Shown piece after piece: positions 50,989 to 63,342 of a DNA stretch of 64,000 nucleotides. Origin of the DNA: Onthophagus taurus (lineage: Eukaryota > Arthropoda > Insecta > Coleoptera > Scarabaeidae); NCBI RefSeq assembly GCF_036711975.1, contig NC_091975.1:2048501-2112500 (forward strand), read 5' to 3'. The notes under the pieces are model-generated. The model was given only the letters and a program-made list of their open reading frames with translations, was not told where the DNA came from and made no database searches. The stretch's first letter is position 1. Each line of letters starts with the position of its first letter. Position numbers and translations under genes: made by a program.

Positions 50989-53900
50989 AATATTTAATAT
51001 AATTTTGTCCTTTTTTTTAATTTATGACAATTATTTTTTTTTTTTGATTTAATAGGGACATCTTTTAGTCATGATTGTAAAGAGCTTTTGGTTTCAGAGC
51101 AATTTCGAAACGCGCTTCAATAATAGATTCCATGAATTTGAATACGTTATGAGGTTCGAACTCGAACCAGTTATTAACTAAATCCCTATTCGTGTTGATG
51201 TTGAATTAAAAATGAACTTTATTTGTTAGTTAAATCGGGTTTTAAAAATGTTTTGATGTAAACATTCTTTGTTTTTATTTTAATTATTTAAACTCTAATT
51301 AAAAGTTATTGCAACTTGGTGTCGTTGCAACTCTGATTTGCTAATTAAACTTTTAAAATGTAAATGATACTAAAACGAACGCTTCTGTTTGGGTAAGATT
51401 TCGTTTTTTTAATTATTTTATTCTATTAATTCATTCAGGTTTAATTACGAACTCTGATTACAACCGTGTTCTAACAAAGTAATCATCTACACACTCCGAT
51501 GTCCTTAAACCAGCAGAATTTCTAGTAATTTGCATGTTAACGATTTTTTTGTGTATCTCTCGCATACCAATTGAAGCTTTGCTTGTTTTTTTTTTAATCC
51601 AAAAATAGATTTCATTAATTTTTAAAGAAACGCTCATTTATACTCATTTAAACCATCCTTTCTTATTATAGACACCAAGGTTGTTGATTAATTATTACAT
51701 AAACGATCACAAGGCATTTTTAATTACTCAAATTGCGTCCTAGTAAAATATTTTTAAAAAGAACTTTGTATTTGCTGGTTATAAATTATAATCATTAATC
51801 AATAAATACTTAGATGTTCTCGTACAAATTGGGGTTCCGCAACAGTGACTTATCGGTTTCAAAGTTCGTGTATTAATTTAGCATCTTGAGCATTACGGGG
51901 TGATTAATGATTATTAAATAATTTGCGATGTAGATTTTGAATCAACGTTAAAATTCACATTTCCACTCAAATTGTTCTCCGCAATTTTCTCCAGCCATTA
52001 TTGAAAATATCGTAGACCGTTGGAAAGTATTGCAGGTAATATGCGTTCCATTAGGATCGATACATCTCTTGCATACACGGGAAGCTTTCTAGCGATGAAA
52101 GCTCCTTTATTGGAACGGACCTATAGTAAAACGTTCAAAGTTATCCAAAAAAATGTTGGTTAAATTTATTTGTAACAATGAAGTTTAGACACTAACTTAG
52201 AGGTTTATGCAGGTGACGTTAAGAAAAAGGGGCATCAAGAGTTGCTCGTTAAAGAAGAACTCGTAGTAAATTCGAACGAATGACGCGAAACTCGTACCTA
52301 CATTTACGTGATCCAACAAAACCCAAAAATAGAGACTTTCATTGTTACAATTTTTTACTTTATAAAGATAAAATTTTCCGAGTATAAGAAAAGATATTGT
52401 TCACACGTATGGTATCGATAATCCCATAAAATACAAAGGGCGAAAAACAAAAAGAGGTTAAAACACCAAGCCATTTTTCAAATGGATTTTGTCGGAGGAA
52501 GGACAAACAACAGCAACAGCCGGAAATAACGGCCACTATTTATCATCGGGTAGTAATTTCTGGTCCCATTGATTTAATTTTCGAACAAAGCTTTTATTCT
52601 CCCGCATCCTCAACTATCATGAATAAAATGGTCCAGCTTTTCTTTCAAACTTATTTAAGAAAATTCAAAAAACAAAATTTCAAGAGAAATTTTATTCAAT
52701 ACAACACTTCTAACCAACAAATAGTTACAATCAAGCTGAATCAAATGATGGATTATGTATTTTAGGTTCATAATAAACAATTTATTTCAAATACATTTTC
52801 CTCCAACTCGTTTAGTTTCGGAGTTATGGACGATTTTAATAATGAAAATCATCAATTTTGACATTTTGCATTTTTCAAGAAATTCTTTACGAAATTTCTT
52901 TTGTAAAAACGTAATCAAATCACGTAACCAAATCGTTTTATTCTTAGCAAAAGCCGATCTAAAAATAATAACATCCGAAAAATCTAGTGGAGATGTCAAG
53001 ATCATATCAAAAATAGAACTTAGCTGTTGTACTAGTTACAACATTCCTGCTGGTTCTCATAACATATGTGTGTAGAGATCATGAGAAATGTTAACTTTGT
53101 TAAGAGTAACGAAAATACAATTGGATATCTTAAATTGAAACACAAATGGATACTTAAATGGATACGTAAATGAATACTTAAACGAATACTTAAAGAAAAA
53201 GGTTAAAGTTGAGTTGTTGAGTCATCTACAATAAGTTGATTAAATTCTTTTTAAAACACAATATCAAACTGCGAGTTATACCTACACGTAATAATGGTTT
53301 AAAAAAACATTCATTCAGTGCCAAAACGAGAAAACCTAAATTTATTTACTGAAATAACGACAAGTGTTTTCGAGAATCGTCGTTGGAAGTTAATTTTAGA
53401 ACAATATTTTTCGAGGTGCCTGCAAAAATTTTAATTTAAGATGACAATAAATAAGCAAATTAAATAAAAAAATGAAGAAGTAATGAAGCGAGGAAACTTC
53501 GCATGCTTTCAAGCTTTTCTATATAAATGACGAGAAAAGCTCTGTGACATTAAGAGGATGGATCTCTACTCCGTATAACGATGTTTAATGGTAAAACGCA
53601 AAGCTTTTAGATGTAGAAATAACCTTTGAACATTTTTATGTACAAGGAGCACGTTGAAAAGGGAGATTAAATAATTCAATGGATTTTTCGCTATATAATT
53701 TATACCAAAAAGTAACCACAAAAAGAAACATTTATATAAGCCAAATTTAAACACTTAATATTAATATATGTAAATGTATTATTAAATCACACCCATTAAT
53801 GCTTCACATCACACAATTTGCATTTAATTAACATACCATATCTCAATAGAACACGAACTAAACAAGAACATAATTCACAGATGGAAACAAGAAGATTCGA

Positions 53901-54760
53901 CTAAATGTAACAACACACAACGGAATTAACTGCGTTTTGAGTTCACAAAAGCATTTTCGCAAGTTTATTATCTTTTTCCTTGCGCTTTCATTTCATAAAT
54001 TCAGGTTTAAAAAAAATGATTAATTTGGTGACAAAAATAGTATGTTATCCATCCACATAAAAAAGTTGTTGGATTAAAAAGGTTTATGTTCCAGCTTTTG
54101 GTTATAACGAAGCTGAATCTGATTATCGATAATATCTCGAACATTTTTACTCAGTGTAAAAGGTAATATTTCCGTTTTTGGGTAGGTAGTAAGTTATTAT
54201 TAAAGTTTTTGAACTCGAGATAGAAAAGTTTGCCGCGATTTTTTGAAAAGAAAAACTTTTATTATTGAATCCTCTCCAATAAAGTATTGAACTATAAACA
54301 CCCCGTAATATTTCGCAATACGTGATCGAAAAGAAGTTAGTTGTTGGTTTGAAAAGAAGTGTGTAGGATTTATTCTAACAAATATTAATTGGAGCGGGTC
54401 AACTTTTTCTAAACCTAGATCACAACTTTTTTCAACGAAAATAAACTCCTTCCACATTAAAAACAATTAACGCATTAAATTAATTGTGTCTTTATTGTCA
54501 ATATAAATTATTTTAGAATTGTTTCAATATGTTAATTTGTTCCACATTATTTTTCTACAAGAAATGCGATGATACGAAATATGTAGGTGAATTAAATTGT
54601 TACACACTTTATCGTTTAATTAAGTATTCAAACGTTAATTTTTTTTTATTTTCGTCTCATTTCCTTAATTGGACTGGGCGTAATAAAATAATTAATTAAT
54701 TGTAAAGTTTTAATTGGAAATAAAACCGAAGATAATAAAAAATTCTTAACCTAACAAAAA
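50989..54760. other. Intergenic between the two satellite arrays
   Basis: No gene recognised. It includes a 12-bp minisatellite at 53143-53194. Confidence 0.5.
53143..53194 (+). repeat. 12-bp minisatellite, four units
   Basis: AAATGGATACTT, AAATGGATACGT, AAATGAATACTT and AAACGAATACTT run head to tail. Confidence 0.8.
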
Positions 54761-56022
54761 AAGATTGAGAGATCTTATTTTTGAGAGTTAGGAAATAAAT
54801 TATGTCTCAAATTAAAGCTGAAACATTCTATTTTATGAATTTAATATAGAACGAATAAGCTTGATAATAAAAATTTTAAGAAAAACATATTTGAACCTAA
54901 TTGGGGTTTGTTCGATTATGTCAAAAATTGTGGAAATTTAAAAAAATCACTGAGATCTTATTTTTAGGAGTTAAAAAATAAATTATGTCTCAAATTAAAG
55001 CTGAAACATTCTATTTTATGAATTTAATATAGAACGAATAAGCTTGATAATAAAAATTTTAAGAAAAACATATTTGAACCTAAACTTGTAAAATTGGGGT
55101 TTGTTCGATTATGTCAAAAATTGTGGAAATTTAAAAAAATCATTGAGATCTTATTTTTGGGAGTTAAGAAATAAATTATGTCTCAAATTAAAGCTGAAAC
55201 ATTCTATTTTATGAATTTAATATAGAACGAATAAGCTTGATAATAAAAATTTTAAGAAAAACATATTTGAACCTAAACTTGTAAAATTGGGGTTTGTTCG
55301 ATTATGTCAAAAATTGTGGAGATTTAAAAAAATCACTGAGATCTTATTTTTGGGAGTTAAGAAATAAATTATGTCTCAAATTAAAGCTGAAACATTCTAT
55401 TTTATGAATTTAATATAGAACGAATAAGCTTGATAATAAAAATTTTAAGAAAAACATATTTGAACCTAAACTTGTAAAATTGGGGTTTGTTCGATTATGT
55501 CAAAAATTGTGGAGATTTAAAAAAATCACTGAGATCTTATTTTTGGGAGTTAAGAAATAAATTATGTCTCAAATTAAAGCTGAAACATTCTATTTTATGA
55601 ATTTAATATAGAACGAATAAGCTTGATAATAAAAATTTTAAGAAAAACATATTTGAACCTAAACTTGTAAAATTGGGGTTTGTTCGATTATGTCAAAAAT
55701 TGTGGAGATTTAAAAAAATCACTGAGATCTTATTTTTGGGAGTTAAGAAATAAATTATGTCTCAAATTAAAGCTGAAACATTCTATTTTATGAATTTAAT
55801 ATAGAATAAATAAATTTGATAATAAAAATTTTAAGAAAAACATATTTGAACTTAAACTTGTAAAATTGGGGTTTGTTCGATTATGTCAAAAATTGTGGAG
55901 ATTTAAAAAAATCACTGAGATCTTATTTTTGGAAGTTAAAAAATAAATTATGTCTCGAATTAAAGCTGAAACATTGTATTTTATGAAAATGATATGAAAT
56001 AAATAAGTTTGATAATAAAAAT
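54761..56022 (+). repeat. 193-bp satellite array, about 6.5 units
   Basis: GATCTTATTTTT recurs at 54771, 54954, 55147, 55340, 55533, 55726 and 55919. The spacing is 193 bases except for the first, which lacks about 10 bases. Central units are nearly identical and the edge units diverge, as expected for unequal exchange. Each central unit has one AAGCTT and one AGATCT. Confidence 0.95.
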
Positions 56023-57985
56023 TTGTAGAAATTTATAAAATTATTATTCGTTTTTTTTTATAGAAAGATATTTTCGTGTGATTTCCAATAAAAACGATTT
56101 GTAAAGTGTATTTTCCACGAAAACATCCTTGAAATAAACTAGGATTAATTTACGATATCTACTTGTGTATTGAGACTAAAAAAAAATAACTTCAGAATTA
56201 TTGCCAACGAAAAAGCTTTCAAAGATTTATTAGAATTTCTTGGAGATTGACCTCATTTACTAGAAATTTTGTTATAATCTAATAAGATATTCAAAAATTA
56301 AGTTAACGATGATTTATGAAGGTGAAAAATGTGGTAAACAATAATCCATTTAAAAATGAAACTGTGGTTTGGTTCGTTAACGTGCAAGAAAATTACGTTA
56401 CTACAAAACGTGTTTATTACTCCACCCGGGGATTTAAACTCTTTTAAATTCTTCTTTTAAAAAACTGGAGAATTTTTAATTAAAAAGTTCGTTTCGATCC
56501 CTTTGTTATAACTTTTATTCCTTTTTTAATTTTTAACTATCTCAAAAATAGTCGAAAACAAAGAAAGATTACTCGCTATCCTTTTCAACTACAAAGTTAA
56601 TAGCAGGTATGAAATGTTAGAACATAAAAGAACAACATATCAAAGCATCGATTCCTTTGAAAGGATTTTTCATTGAACAGCAATAACGTGCCATTGGAAG
56701 ACTTTTACATGGCACATCTTTTATAGTATACGAACATAGTCTTCTTTTATATAAAACTAAAAATAGTTGAAGTAGTCTCTAATAAACTCATACCCTTATA
56801 ATAAATTCTTTTTTAACGTTTTATAAACGTCATGGAGTATAAAACGCGTTTTACATATGTTTGTAAACGAACACGTTTTAAAAGAGATATGTTTGGTGAT
56901 AAAAGTACTTTACAACTTTACTATACATTTTATCAAATGACGTTGATGGAACGAAACTTGTGGTAAATTATTTCTAAACAAAGCAGCATATATCATTATT
57001 ATAATAATTAATATCAAAATTTGTCATAATAATAAATTTTTAAACGTCACGTTTGACAACTAATCAGAATGAAGAATGGTGTTACCACACATTTAAAATA
57101 AAAATCACAAGTTGACCAACTAATTTTGAACAAATTTAACAAATACATAATAATATAATGAAATATACAATAAATAAATATATTAATACGTTATTTTTAT
57201 ATTTTTGAATCATAAAATTATGTTATACTTAAAAATCGAGCTGATCAGATGTTGTTGTAAAGAAATTGTATTTGTAAATAAAAACTTGGAAAACAAAAAT
57301 CAATAAGAAAGTTATCTTCAGAAACATATATTACAGGATTTAACAGGACTCAGCTTCGGGAGCTATTATGAAGTTAATTATTATTACAAACAGCTTCTTT
57401 TAGTTATGAAGTTTAGTTTCATTTATGAACAAAGTCAAAACAAGGAATTAATTTATTAAGGTTCTGGGCAAAAAAAAGGAAATTAAATTAGGTTAATAAA
57501 AACTTTTTAAACCCATAAAATTCATCCCGACAATAATAAAACAAGGAAATAAAAAGAGATAAAGAAAATGAGGGTTTTTCTTAAAAGGTTTTTCGTTAAA
57601 TACCATTTTTTGAATGAGAAACAATTAAAATTAACAACTAAAACACGTTAATGTACTTTAAACTCTTAAAGTAAAGAAATTAAATACAAAGAAATGCCAT
57701 AAAAGTGTTGAAAAATGTGTTTGTAAATTGAAGAGTGTAGTAAGTGTGTTAACATCGTTCTTGTGATGTCACAACTACCCAAAAATAAACAGAATAACGA
57801 AACTTGGAGTACATAAAATACCGTCTATTATTAACATAATGGAAAATTAAAATAAAAATAACTCACCAGTTTAATCTGAAGAGTTTATCCCATCTTTGTT
57901 ATAAAAAAAGAAACACAAACAAAAAGAACTAAATCAAAATAAAAATTTGTTTTAGAAAAATTTATTTGGGCACTTAAAGTTAACT
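56023..57985. other. Intergenic, nothing recognised
   Basis: A+T-rich. A minus-strand donor-like AACTG|GTGAGTTAT lies at about 57865, possibly tied to the candidate exon at 57986-58250. Confidence 0.4.
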
Positions 57986-58250
57986 CACAGCACTTTCTTA
58001 TTTAATTTATAACGAAAGTTTTTAATTAATCAACTTAATTAATTGTTATTTTTGTTTTGCGCGTTTCCTCTCGAAAGATTTCAGTTTCAGGAGTCGTTTT
58101 CGAGGCTGTAGTTTGCGGACGACTGCGTGTCGATTTGGTTGGTGGCGTCGCGACGCCGGTGACGTACGCCTCTGACCTGAGGACGCGCACAATTCAGAAC
58201 AATCAGGGAAAAAAGAAATGAAAAAGGGATCTCCCAAAAACACTTTATTG
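57986..58250 (-). other. G+C-rich candidate 5' exon or promoter on the minus strand
   Basis: 58066-58200 is much richer in CpG than its surroundings (GGCGTCGCGACGCCGGTGAC). Going left on the minus strand a donor-like GCT|GTGAGTTAAC lies at about 57985. The short frame in it (58243..58046, Arg/Lys-rich) has no family. It would suit a noncoding first exon of a gene further left, perhaps FMRFaR, but nothing proves that. Confidence 0.3.
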
Positions 58251-58322
58251 GAATCAAAATATTTTTTTCTATTAATTTAGCAAGAAAAAAATATAGTAAT
58301 AAAAAACGATGGAAAATATTCC

Positions 58323-58808
58323 ATGTTGGAGAATTTACGAGATGAGCTCCTTTTTATGGGTGGTTCAACGTACGAAACGGGGTTAAAACAAGGAAATGAG
58401 GACGTCTCGTATGAAAAGGAAAATATTTTGAAGCAATTTTCAAAGTTTTACGATAATATTGAAAGTGTCTACTCGAAATTTTATTACCACATATTATTTT
58501 ATGTTTATCTATCGTCTTATTACAATATTGAGCGGGTTAAAAAGGAAAAAGAGGGCATGAAAGGACTCAAACACAATAAAATTCATTTCACATGTTCTTT
58601 TTTTAAAGCTGATTGTTTTGAATATGGGAATTTGCTGAGAAAAGAATTCTGTGAAATGAAAAAGCCCTTTTATTTTATATTCATTAAACGTCGTCGACGT
58701 GGAAAAACCAAAACCTTTTGTGTTGGCATTAATCAATTAATTTTCATTCTTGGGTGTGTTAAAGTAAGGAGCTTAGTTTCCATAGTTTGTGTTAAAACCT
58801 TAAAATAA
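58323..58808 (+). CDS. Unassigned 161-codon frame
   Basis: An ATG-started frame with a Lys/Phe/Tyr-rich product (FYDNIESVYSKFYYHILFYV, then FIKRRRRGKTKTF). No family, signal or splice support. Composition matches A+T-rich noncoding DNA, so it is probably chance. Confidence 0.12.
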   Translation: MLENLRDELLFMGGSTYETGLKQGNEDVSYEKENILKQFSKFYDNIESVYSKFYYHILFYVYLSSYYNIERVKKEKEGMKGLKHNKIHFTCSFFKADCFEYGNLLRKEFCEMKKPFYFIFIKRRRRGKTKTFCVGINQLIFILGCVKVRSLVSIVCVKTLK

Positions 58809-59666
58809 TTAATTAATAATTTGTAAAAATGAGATGTAGAGATGAATTTAAATAGGGAGTTCCTCAACTTTTAACTAACATAATTTACACCATATTTCCG
58901 GAATATGAAGTTCTAATCATATTCAAAATTATTTAAATTCGTTAAAAACTTTTCAAACTCTTTTTTTTATAAAATATTACATTAATACATTTAAATTTAT
59001 CACTTACATTAAATTCGTTTTCGATAATCCCATGAAATGAAATATTTTAAAGTAGAAATATTTAGAAGCAAATAAATAACGTTTTGTGTTGATGTAAATA
59101 TATATTTCGATAAATTTAAACCGCTAATATTAAAAATTGTAATGAAATTCTTTAACAAAATACAAATTTAATGTTATTTTCGTTTTAAAATTGTTTTTAG
59201 AGATGAAATTATGACTCTGTTAAGTAAGTAAGTGATTTAGTTGTTATGGAGGAGTGAAAAGACAGGAAGACACCGATTTCAATCATTTTATTGCATTACT
59301 TTATTTTTTTAATAAAGACTCGGAATTAATACTTTATGATAATGAACCGGAAATTTATGTGTGAACTTAAAAAAAAATTGGAGCTTATCCAACTCATTAT
59401 CCGAATTCTAACCTACAACTAGTTAAGCTAGGTCAAACTTTGTTTTATTTGCCGGTTTTAAATAGGTTTAAATTGGAGTTTGTTTCTAACGATTTTATTT
59501 TTATTCATTGTCATTAATTCCAATTGTTCAAGTATAGTATATCGATTAATTTAATATTTAAACTTTAAATTTATTTTGACAACTTGTCAAAATTGTTGTC
59601 ACAATTGAAAGGCAGTGTTACCACCATACATTTACCAACCAACCTTGACTTCAACGATCTATTGTA
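58809..59666. other. Intergenic, nothing recognised
   Basis: A+T-rich up to the foldback element. Confidence 0.5.
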
Positions 59667-61064
59667 CAGGGTGGTTCAAATTCGATGTCCGAATAGGCTA
59701 ACTCGAAAACTATAAGAGTTAGAAGAAAAGTAGCTTACATGTCATGATCTCGTTTTTCGAGAAACTGCTAATGCCGAAAATCTCATACCGCTATCGTCTT
59801 TTGTTTTTCCGCTAGAGGCCAAAATTGAAAATATCGTAAAACCCGCAAATGTAACTATCTTGGTTATTACTATAGGTGGAGTATTATAACTAAAACATTA
59901 TATGGACACTTTTTTACAGAGAATTTGATGACGTAGTCAAAAAAATTTTGTCGGTTTTAGATTTTGAGATATTATCACAATTTTCGTTTTTTTAAATGGA
60001 AACAAGCACTGATTATTCGCTTAATAAGTTCGTTATTTTTTTCTGATTACAAAAATATAGGGTTTGACAGGCCTATTTCTTATTGTTTTAGAATAAAACT
60101 AAAAATAAACTTTTCTTTTAGTGTCGTCGAAGAAATTAAATTTACAGTTTCCTGTAAATTATAACTAAAAATTAAAAAAACATATTTCTGATATTTGAAA
60201 CAAATATATTTGTTGAACTGTTTAATTTATATATGTTTTACACAAAAGTTGGAATAGATTGCATTATTTCACATTTTTTATTACGATTTAATATTATTTT
60301 TAAATGACTTAATAAATTATCGATAGATGGCGCTGATATGTTTTTTTTTTTATTCAAATAAACATAGCAACATTTGTTTGTATTCGAAAATTTTCTGTAG
60401 TGTCACTTTAAAAATCCTGTTTTTAAGATCAATTACGAAAATTTTGAAAAGTTTGACATGTTAGAATGTTACATATTAAAAAATTATTTGTTTTTAAATA
60501 CTAGAAGTTATCTTCGTATTTAATTGTTAACTTTTTAGATTTTACCTACCGCCCCGTAACTTACAGGAAACTGTAAATTTAATTTCCTCGACGACACTAG
60601 ATGGAAATTTTATAAAAAAACTTTATTTTTAGCTTTATTCTAAAACAATAAGAAATAGACCTGTCGAACCCTATATTTTTGTAATCAGAAAAAAATAACG
60701 AATTTAATAAGCTAATAATCAGTGGTTGTTTCCATTTAAAAAAACGAAAATTCTCATTATATCTCAAAATCTAAAAACGAAATTTTTTTTTTGACTATGT
60801 CATGAAATTCTCTGTAAAAAAGTGTCCATATAATGTCGTAGTTAAAATACTCCACCTATAATAATAACCAAGATAATTGCACTTATTGGTTTTACGGTAT
60901 TTTCAATTTTGGCCTCTAGGGGAAAAACAAAAGACGATAGCGCTATGAGGTTTTCGGCATTAGCAGTTTCTCGAAAAACGAGATCATGACATGTCAGCTA
61001 CTTTTTTTCTAACTCTTATAGTTTTCGAGTTAGCCTATTCGGACATCGAGTTTGAACCACCCTG
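59667..61064. mobile_element. Foldback / long-TIR non-autonomous element, 1398 bp, TSD TA
   Basis: 59667-60163 and 60558-61064 are inverted copies of each other. They start CAGGGTGGTTCAAATTCGAT at the left, with CAGGGTGGTTCAAACTCGAT as the mirrored right end, and reach inward to the TTTACAGTTTCCTGTAAATT block. TA flanks both ends. The roughly 395-base loop has no transposase; it holds AGATGGCGCT (60325). Ends and TSD fit the Tc1/mariner superfamily. The arms differ by scattered substitutions and small indels. Confidence 0.93.
60325..60334 (+). promoter_or_regulatory. CTCF-like core motif AGATGGCGCT
   Basis: Exact match in the loop of the foldback element (context TCGATAGATGGCGCTGAT). Confidence 0.35.
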
Positions 61065-61964
61065 TACACTTGTAAGATCTATTAATTTTTCTGTCGATGA
61101 TCTCTCCATCAGCATGTATTCGAGTGCGTGGAGTGAAGAACCTGGAGGGAAGAAAATCAAATTGTCTGATGATGTTGTACAAGATATAAATGAATAGTAA
61201 AGTATAATCCAAATTGAAATAAATATTAAAGTAGCATTTCATGTCACAAAGTCGTTAAAATGTTAACTGTTAAAAAGACAATTTATCATTGACCGAACAA
61301 ACCTTTTTTTAGTTATGTAGATTAGTTTCATTTAACACCAATTTGTTGAATCCGATTTATATCCGAACATGAAATATTTTTTAAAGGTTAAGTGAACAAT
61401 TTGTCAAATGGATGAAGATAAAAATGCTTTTGACAAACGTTTTCGAACAAAACGCACAGTTTCCTCTTGAAACGTAAACTGGAGAGTGCTTCCAGTCGAA
61501 CGTTGTCCAACTTTAAGCGGAATTTATCGACGCGAGAGACACTAGAAATTGATATTAACGGCCATTTCCTTTGCGTCACAAAATACACCAGGTTAACACC
61601 GCTTTCAAAACTAAGCACAAATGTTCAACAACAACCAAAAAGATTAAATTTAAATTAACGTTGTTAATTAATTATTACGATTGTATTATTCGTAGTTAGA
61701 GAATTTAGAACGCTTTGGGTGAATCCAATTATGTTCTAGAAACTGCAAAGTTATCCAAACATTTCACACTTCGAAAATTGATTTATTGGCGTTAAAGGAG
61801 TTAGCTTTGAATTCCAGATTCGCGACAAACTAAAGTCTCCCACTGAATTTGTAAATCCGATTCGTTGTGCAAACAACCGCTTTACTATTCATTAATTAAT
61901 CAAAGGATATAAAAAATAACAAAATTTAAATGTCAAAGAAAAGTCAAAAATAATCAAAAATAAA
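61065..61964. other. Gap with a possible orphan exon
   Basis: At about 61459-61592 a plus-strand frame reads LLKRKLESASSRTLSNFKRN then LSTRETLEIDINGHFLCVTK. It lies between an acceptor-like CGCACAG and a donor-like CACCAG|GTTAAC, and is richer in G+C than its flanks. No family or partner exon was recognised. Confidence 0.25.
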
Positions 61965-63077
61965 ATGAATTTTGCTAATTTAGAAGGTGCATCAGTCGAA
62001 TTAGATAATTTAAACCGCCAAAATCCTCATTTACGCTGCTCATTATACGTAGAATTCGCAAATACTCGTTCACTTCAAAATTTATACGCTGACATAATAA
62101 TGAAATTCAAAAAATTCGTAGAAGAAAATTTTATACTTCCAGCTTTCGACCAAGACATTCTTTACTCCCTCTTCGAAACGTTCGAATTTAACCCGGCGTT
62201 TGGAGAACATCAAGAATTACACGTCGATTGCCAAATAATCTCGTACCCCTTATTTCCAACGATAAACGTCGCCCCTTCATTAAGATTATCGCACCAAACA
62301 ACCACGAAAATGACGAAAATTGGTTATCAACACCTTTACGTTTTATCTTCACCTGGAGAAACCTCCGAATCATCCGCTTCTACAGATTCAGATAACAACG
62401 AAGTCGGTGATACGATTACGTTAAATAAAAAATTAAAATCTAACAACAAAACCATTGAAGATGACACCACCGCGATGTTACAATACCATTTTGAAAACAT
62501 GTCGAAAGTGAATGATTCAATCGTCCACGTTGATTTATTAATATTTATGGATAAAGTTTATTGTAAAATCTTATCGAAATATCTTGGTTTGATTTACATC
62601 GAGGAACTGCTTGAGGATTCCGAGGAGCGAGATTTAAACGAAGTTTTATATCGATTGAGTAACAATAAAAACGGAAAACTATTTCGGACTGTGCAAAAAT
62701 TCATCAACAAAAAGCTCATCCGTGGGTTCAATAACGTTTGCTTAACCCACAGTTTACCACTCTGGAAAAACTTTAACGCTAACGCGAGGGCTGTTATAAG
62801 TAACGATAACAACAAGTTGCTTTATGTGGAACCTGTTGAAGCGACAAACTTTTTAGTTGAATTAGGGAAAGATCCAACGATTTTAGATTACGTCGATGCT
62901 ATTTCCGTGATCACCGATAATGCTTTAAAACACAAAACTCATATCATCGGGAGATATCTTTGTGGTAAAGATACTTATCGGAATGTTAAGTTGCCATTAA
63001 TCGCTCTTATCCCTTTATATGTTTTGCGTTATTGTACTCAGTGTGAAATTGTTGAAAATGTACTTAAAATAAATTAA
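61965..63077 (+). CDS. Unrecognised 370-residue intracellular protein, single exon
   Basis: A clean ATG frame with coding-like codon use. The start context is AAAAATAAAATGAAT, and in-frame stops lie upstream. There is no signal peptide or membrane span. A middle Ser/Asp/Asn-rich linker (about 130-160: SSPGETSESSASTDSDNNE) separates two ordered-looking parts. The second contains MDKVYCKILSKYLGLIYIEE, VCLTHSLPLWKNFNANARAV and LVELGKDPTILDYVDAISVI, and ends near ALIPLYVLRYC. I cannot assign a family and will not guess a function. A CTCF-type core lies about 30 bases past the stop. Its neighbour on the right is a HAUS7-like gene on the same strand. Confidence 0.8.
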   Translation: MNFANLEGASVELDNLNRQNPHLRCSLYVEFANTRSLQNLYADIIMKFKKFVEENFILPAFDQDILYSLFETFEFNPAFGEHQELHVDCQIISYPLFPTINVAPSLRLSHQTTTKMTKIGYQHLYVLSSPGETSESSASTDSDNNEVGDTITLNKKLKSNNKTIEDDTTAMLQYHFENMSKVNDSIVHVDLLIFMDKVYCKILSKYLGLIYIEELLEDSEERDLNEVLYRLSNNKNGKLFRTVQKFINKKLIRGFNNVCLTHSLPLWKNFNANARAVISNDNNKLLYVEPVEATNFLVELGKDPTILDYVDAISVITDNALKHKTHIIGRYLCGKDTYRNVKLPLIALIPLYVLRYCTQCEIVENVLKIN

Positions 63078-63107
63078 TTTTTTATTTATAATAATATTGT
63101 TTAATTA

Positions 63108-63116
63108 GCGCCCTCT
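63108..63116 (-). promoter_or_regulatory. CTCF-like core motif AGAGGGCGC
   Basis: Exact core on the minus strand (plus strand TTAGCGCCCTCTATTAG), 31 bases after the stop of the 370-residue protein. Confidence 0.4.
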
Positions 63117-63342
63117 ATTAGAATTGTGGTGATACTACTTTATTACTTGTTTCAGAAAAAATATGTTTTAAAAAATTATCAATAATTAATTACTGCATGG
63201 CACTTTAAGAAGAAGAATTTATTATCGATTACAAAAAAAATTAATAAATATTAAGAAAAGTTAAATATTATTAAGCTTACAGAATCCACCGAAAGATGGC
63301 GATTTTATTTAAACATCTGTCAAAGTCAAACAGAAAAAGTAA

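Noticed and set aside
51150-51172. Second tRNA B-box-like word GGTTCGAACTC
   Set aside because: It is part of a short palindrome (GTTCGAACTCGAAC) and has no tRNA fold upstream.
58323-58808. 161-codon ORF as a real gene
   Set aside because: Kept only as a low-confidence frame: composition matches noncoding A+T-rich DNA and nothing supports expression.
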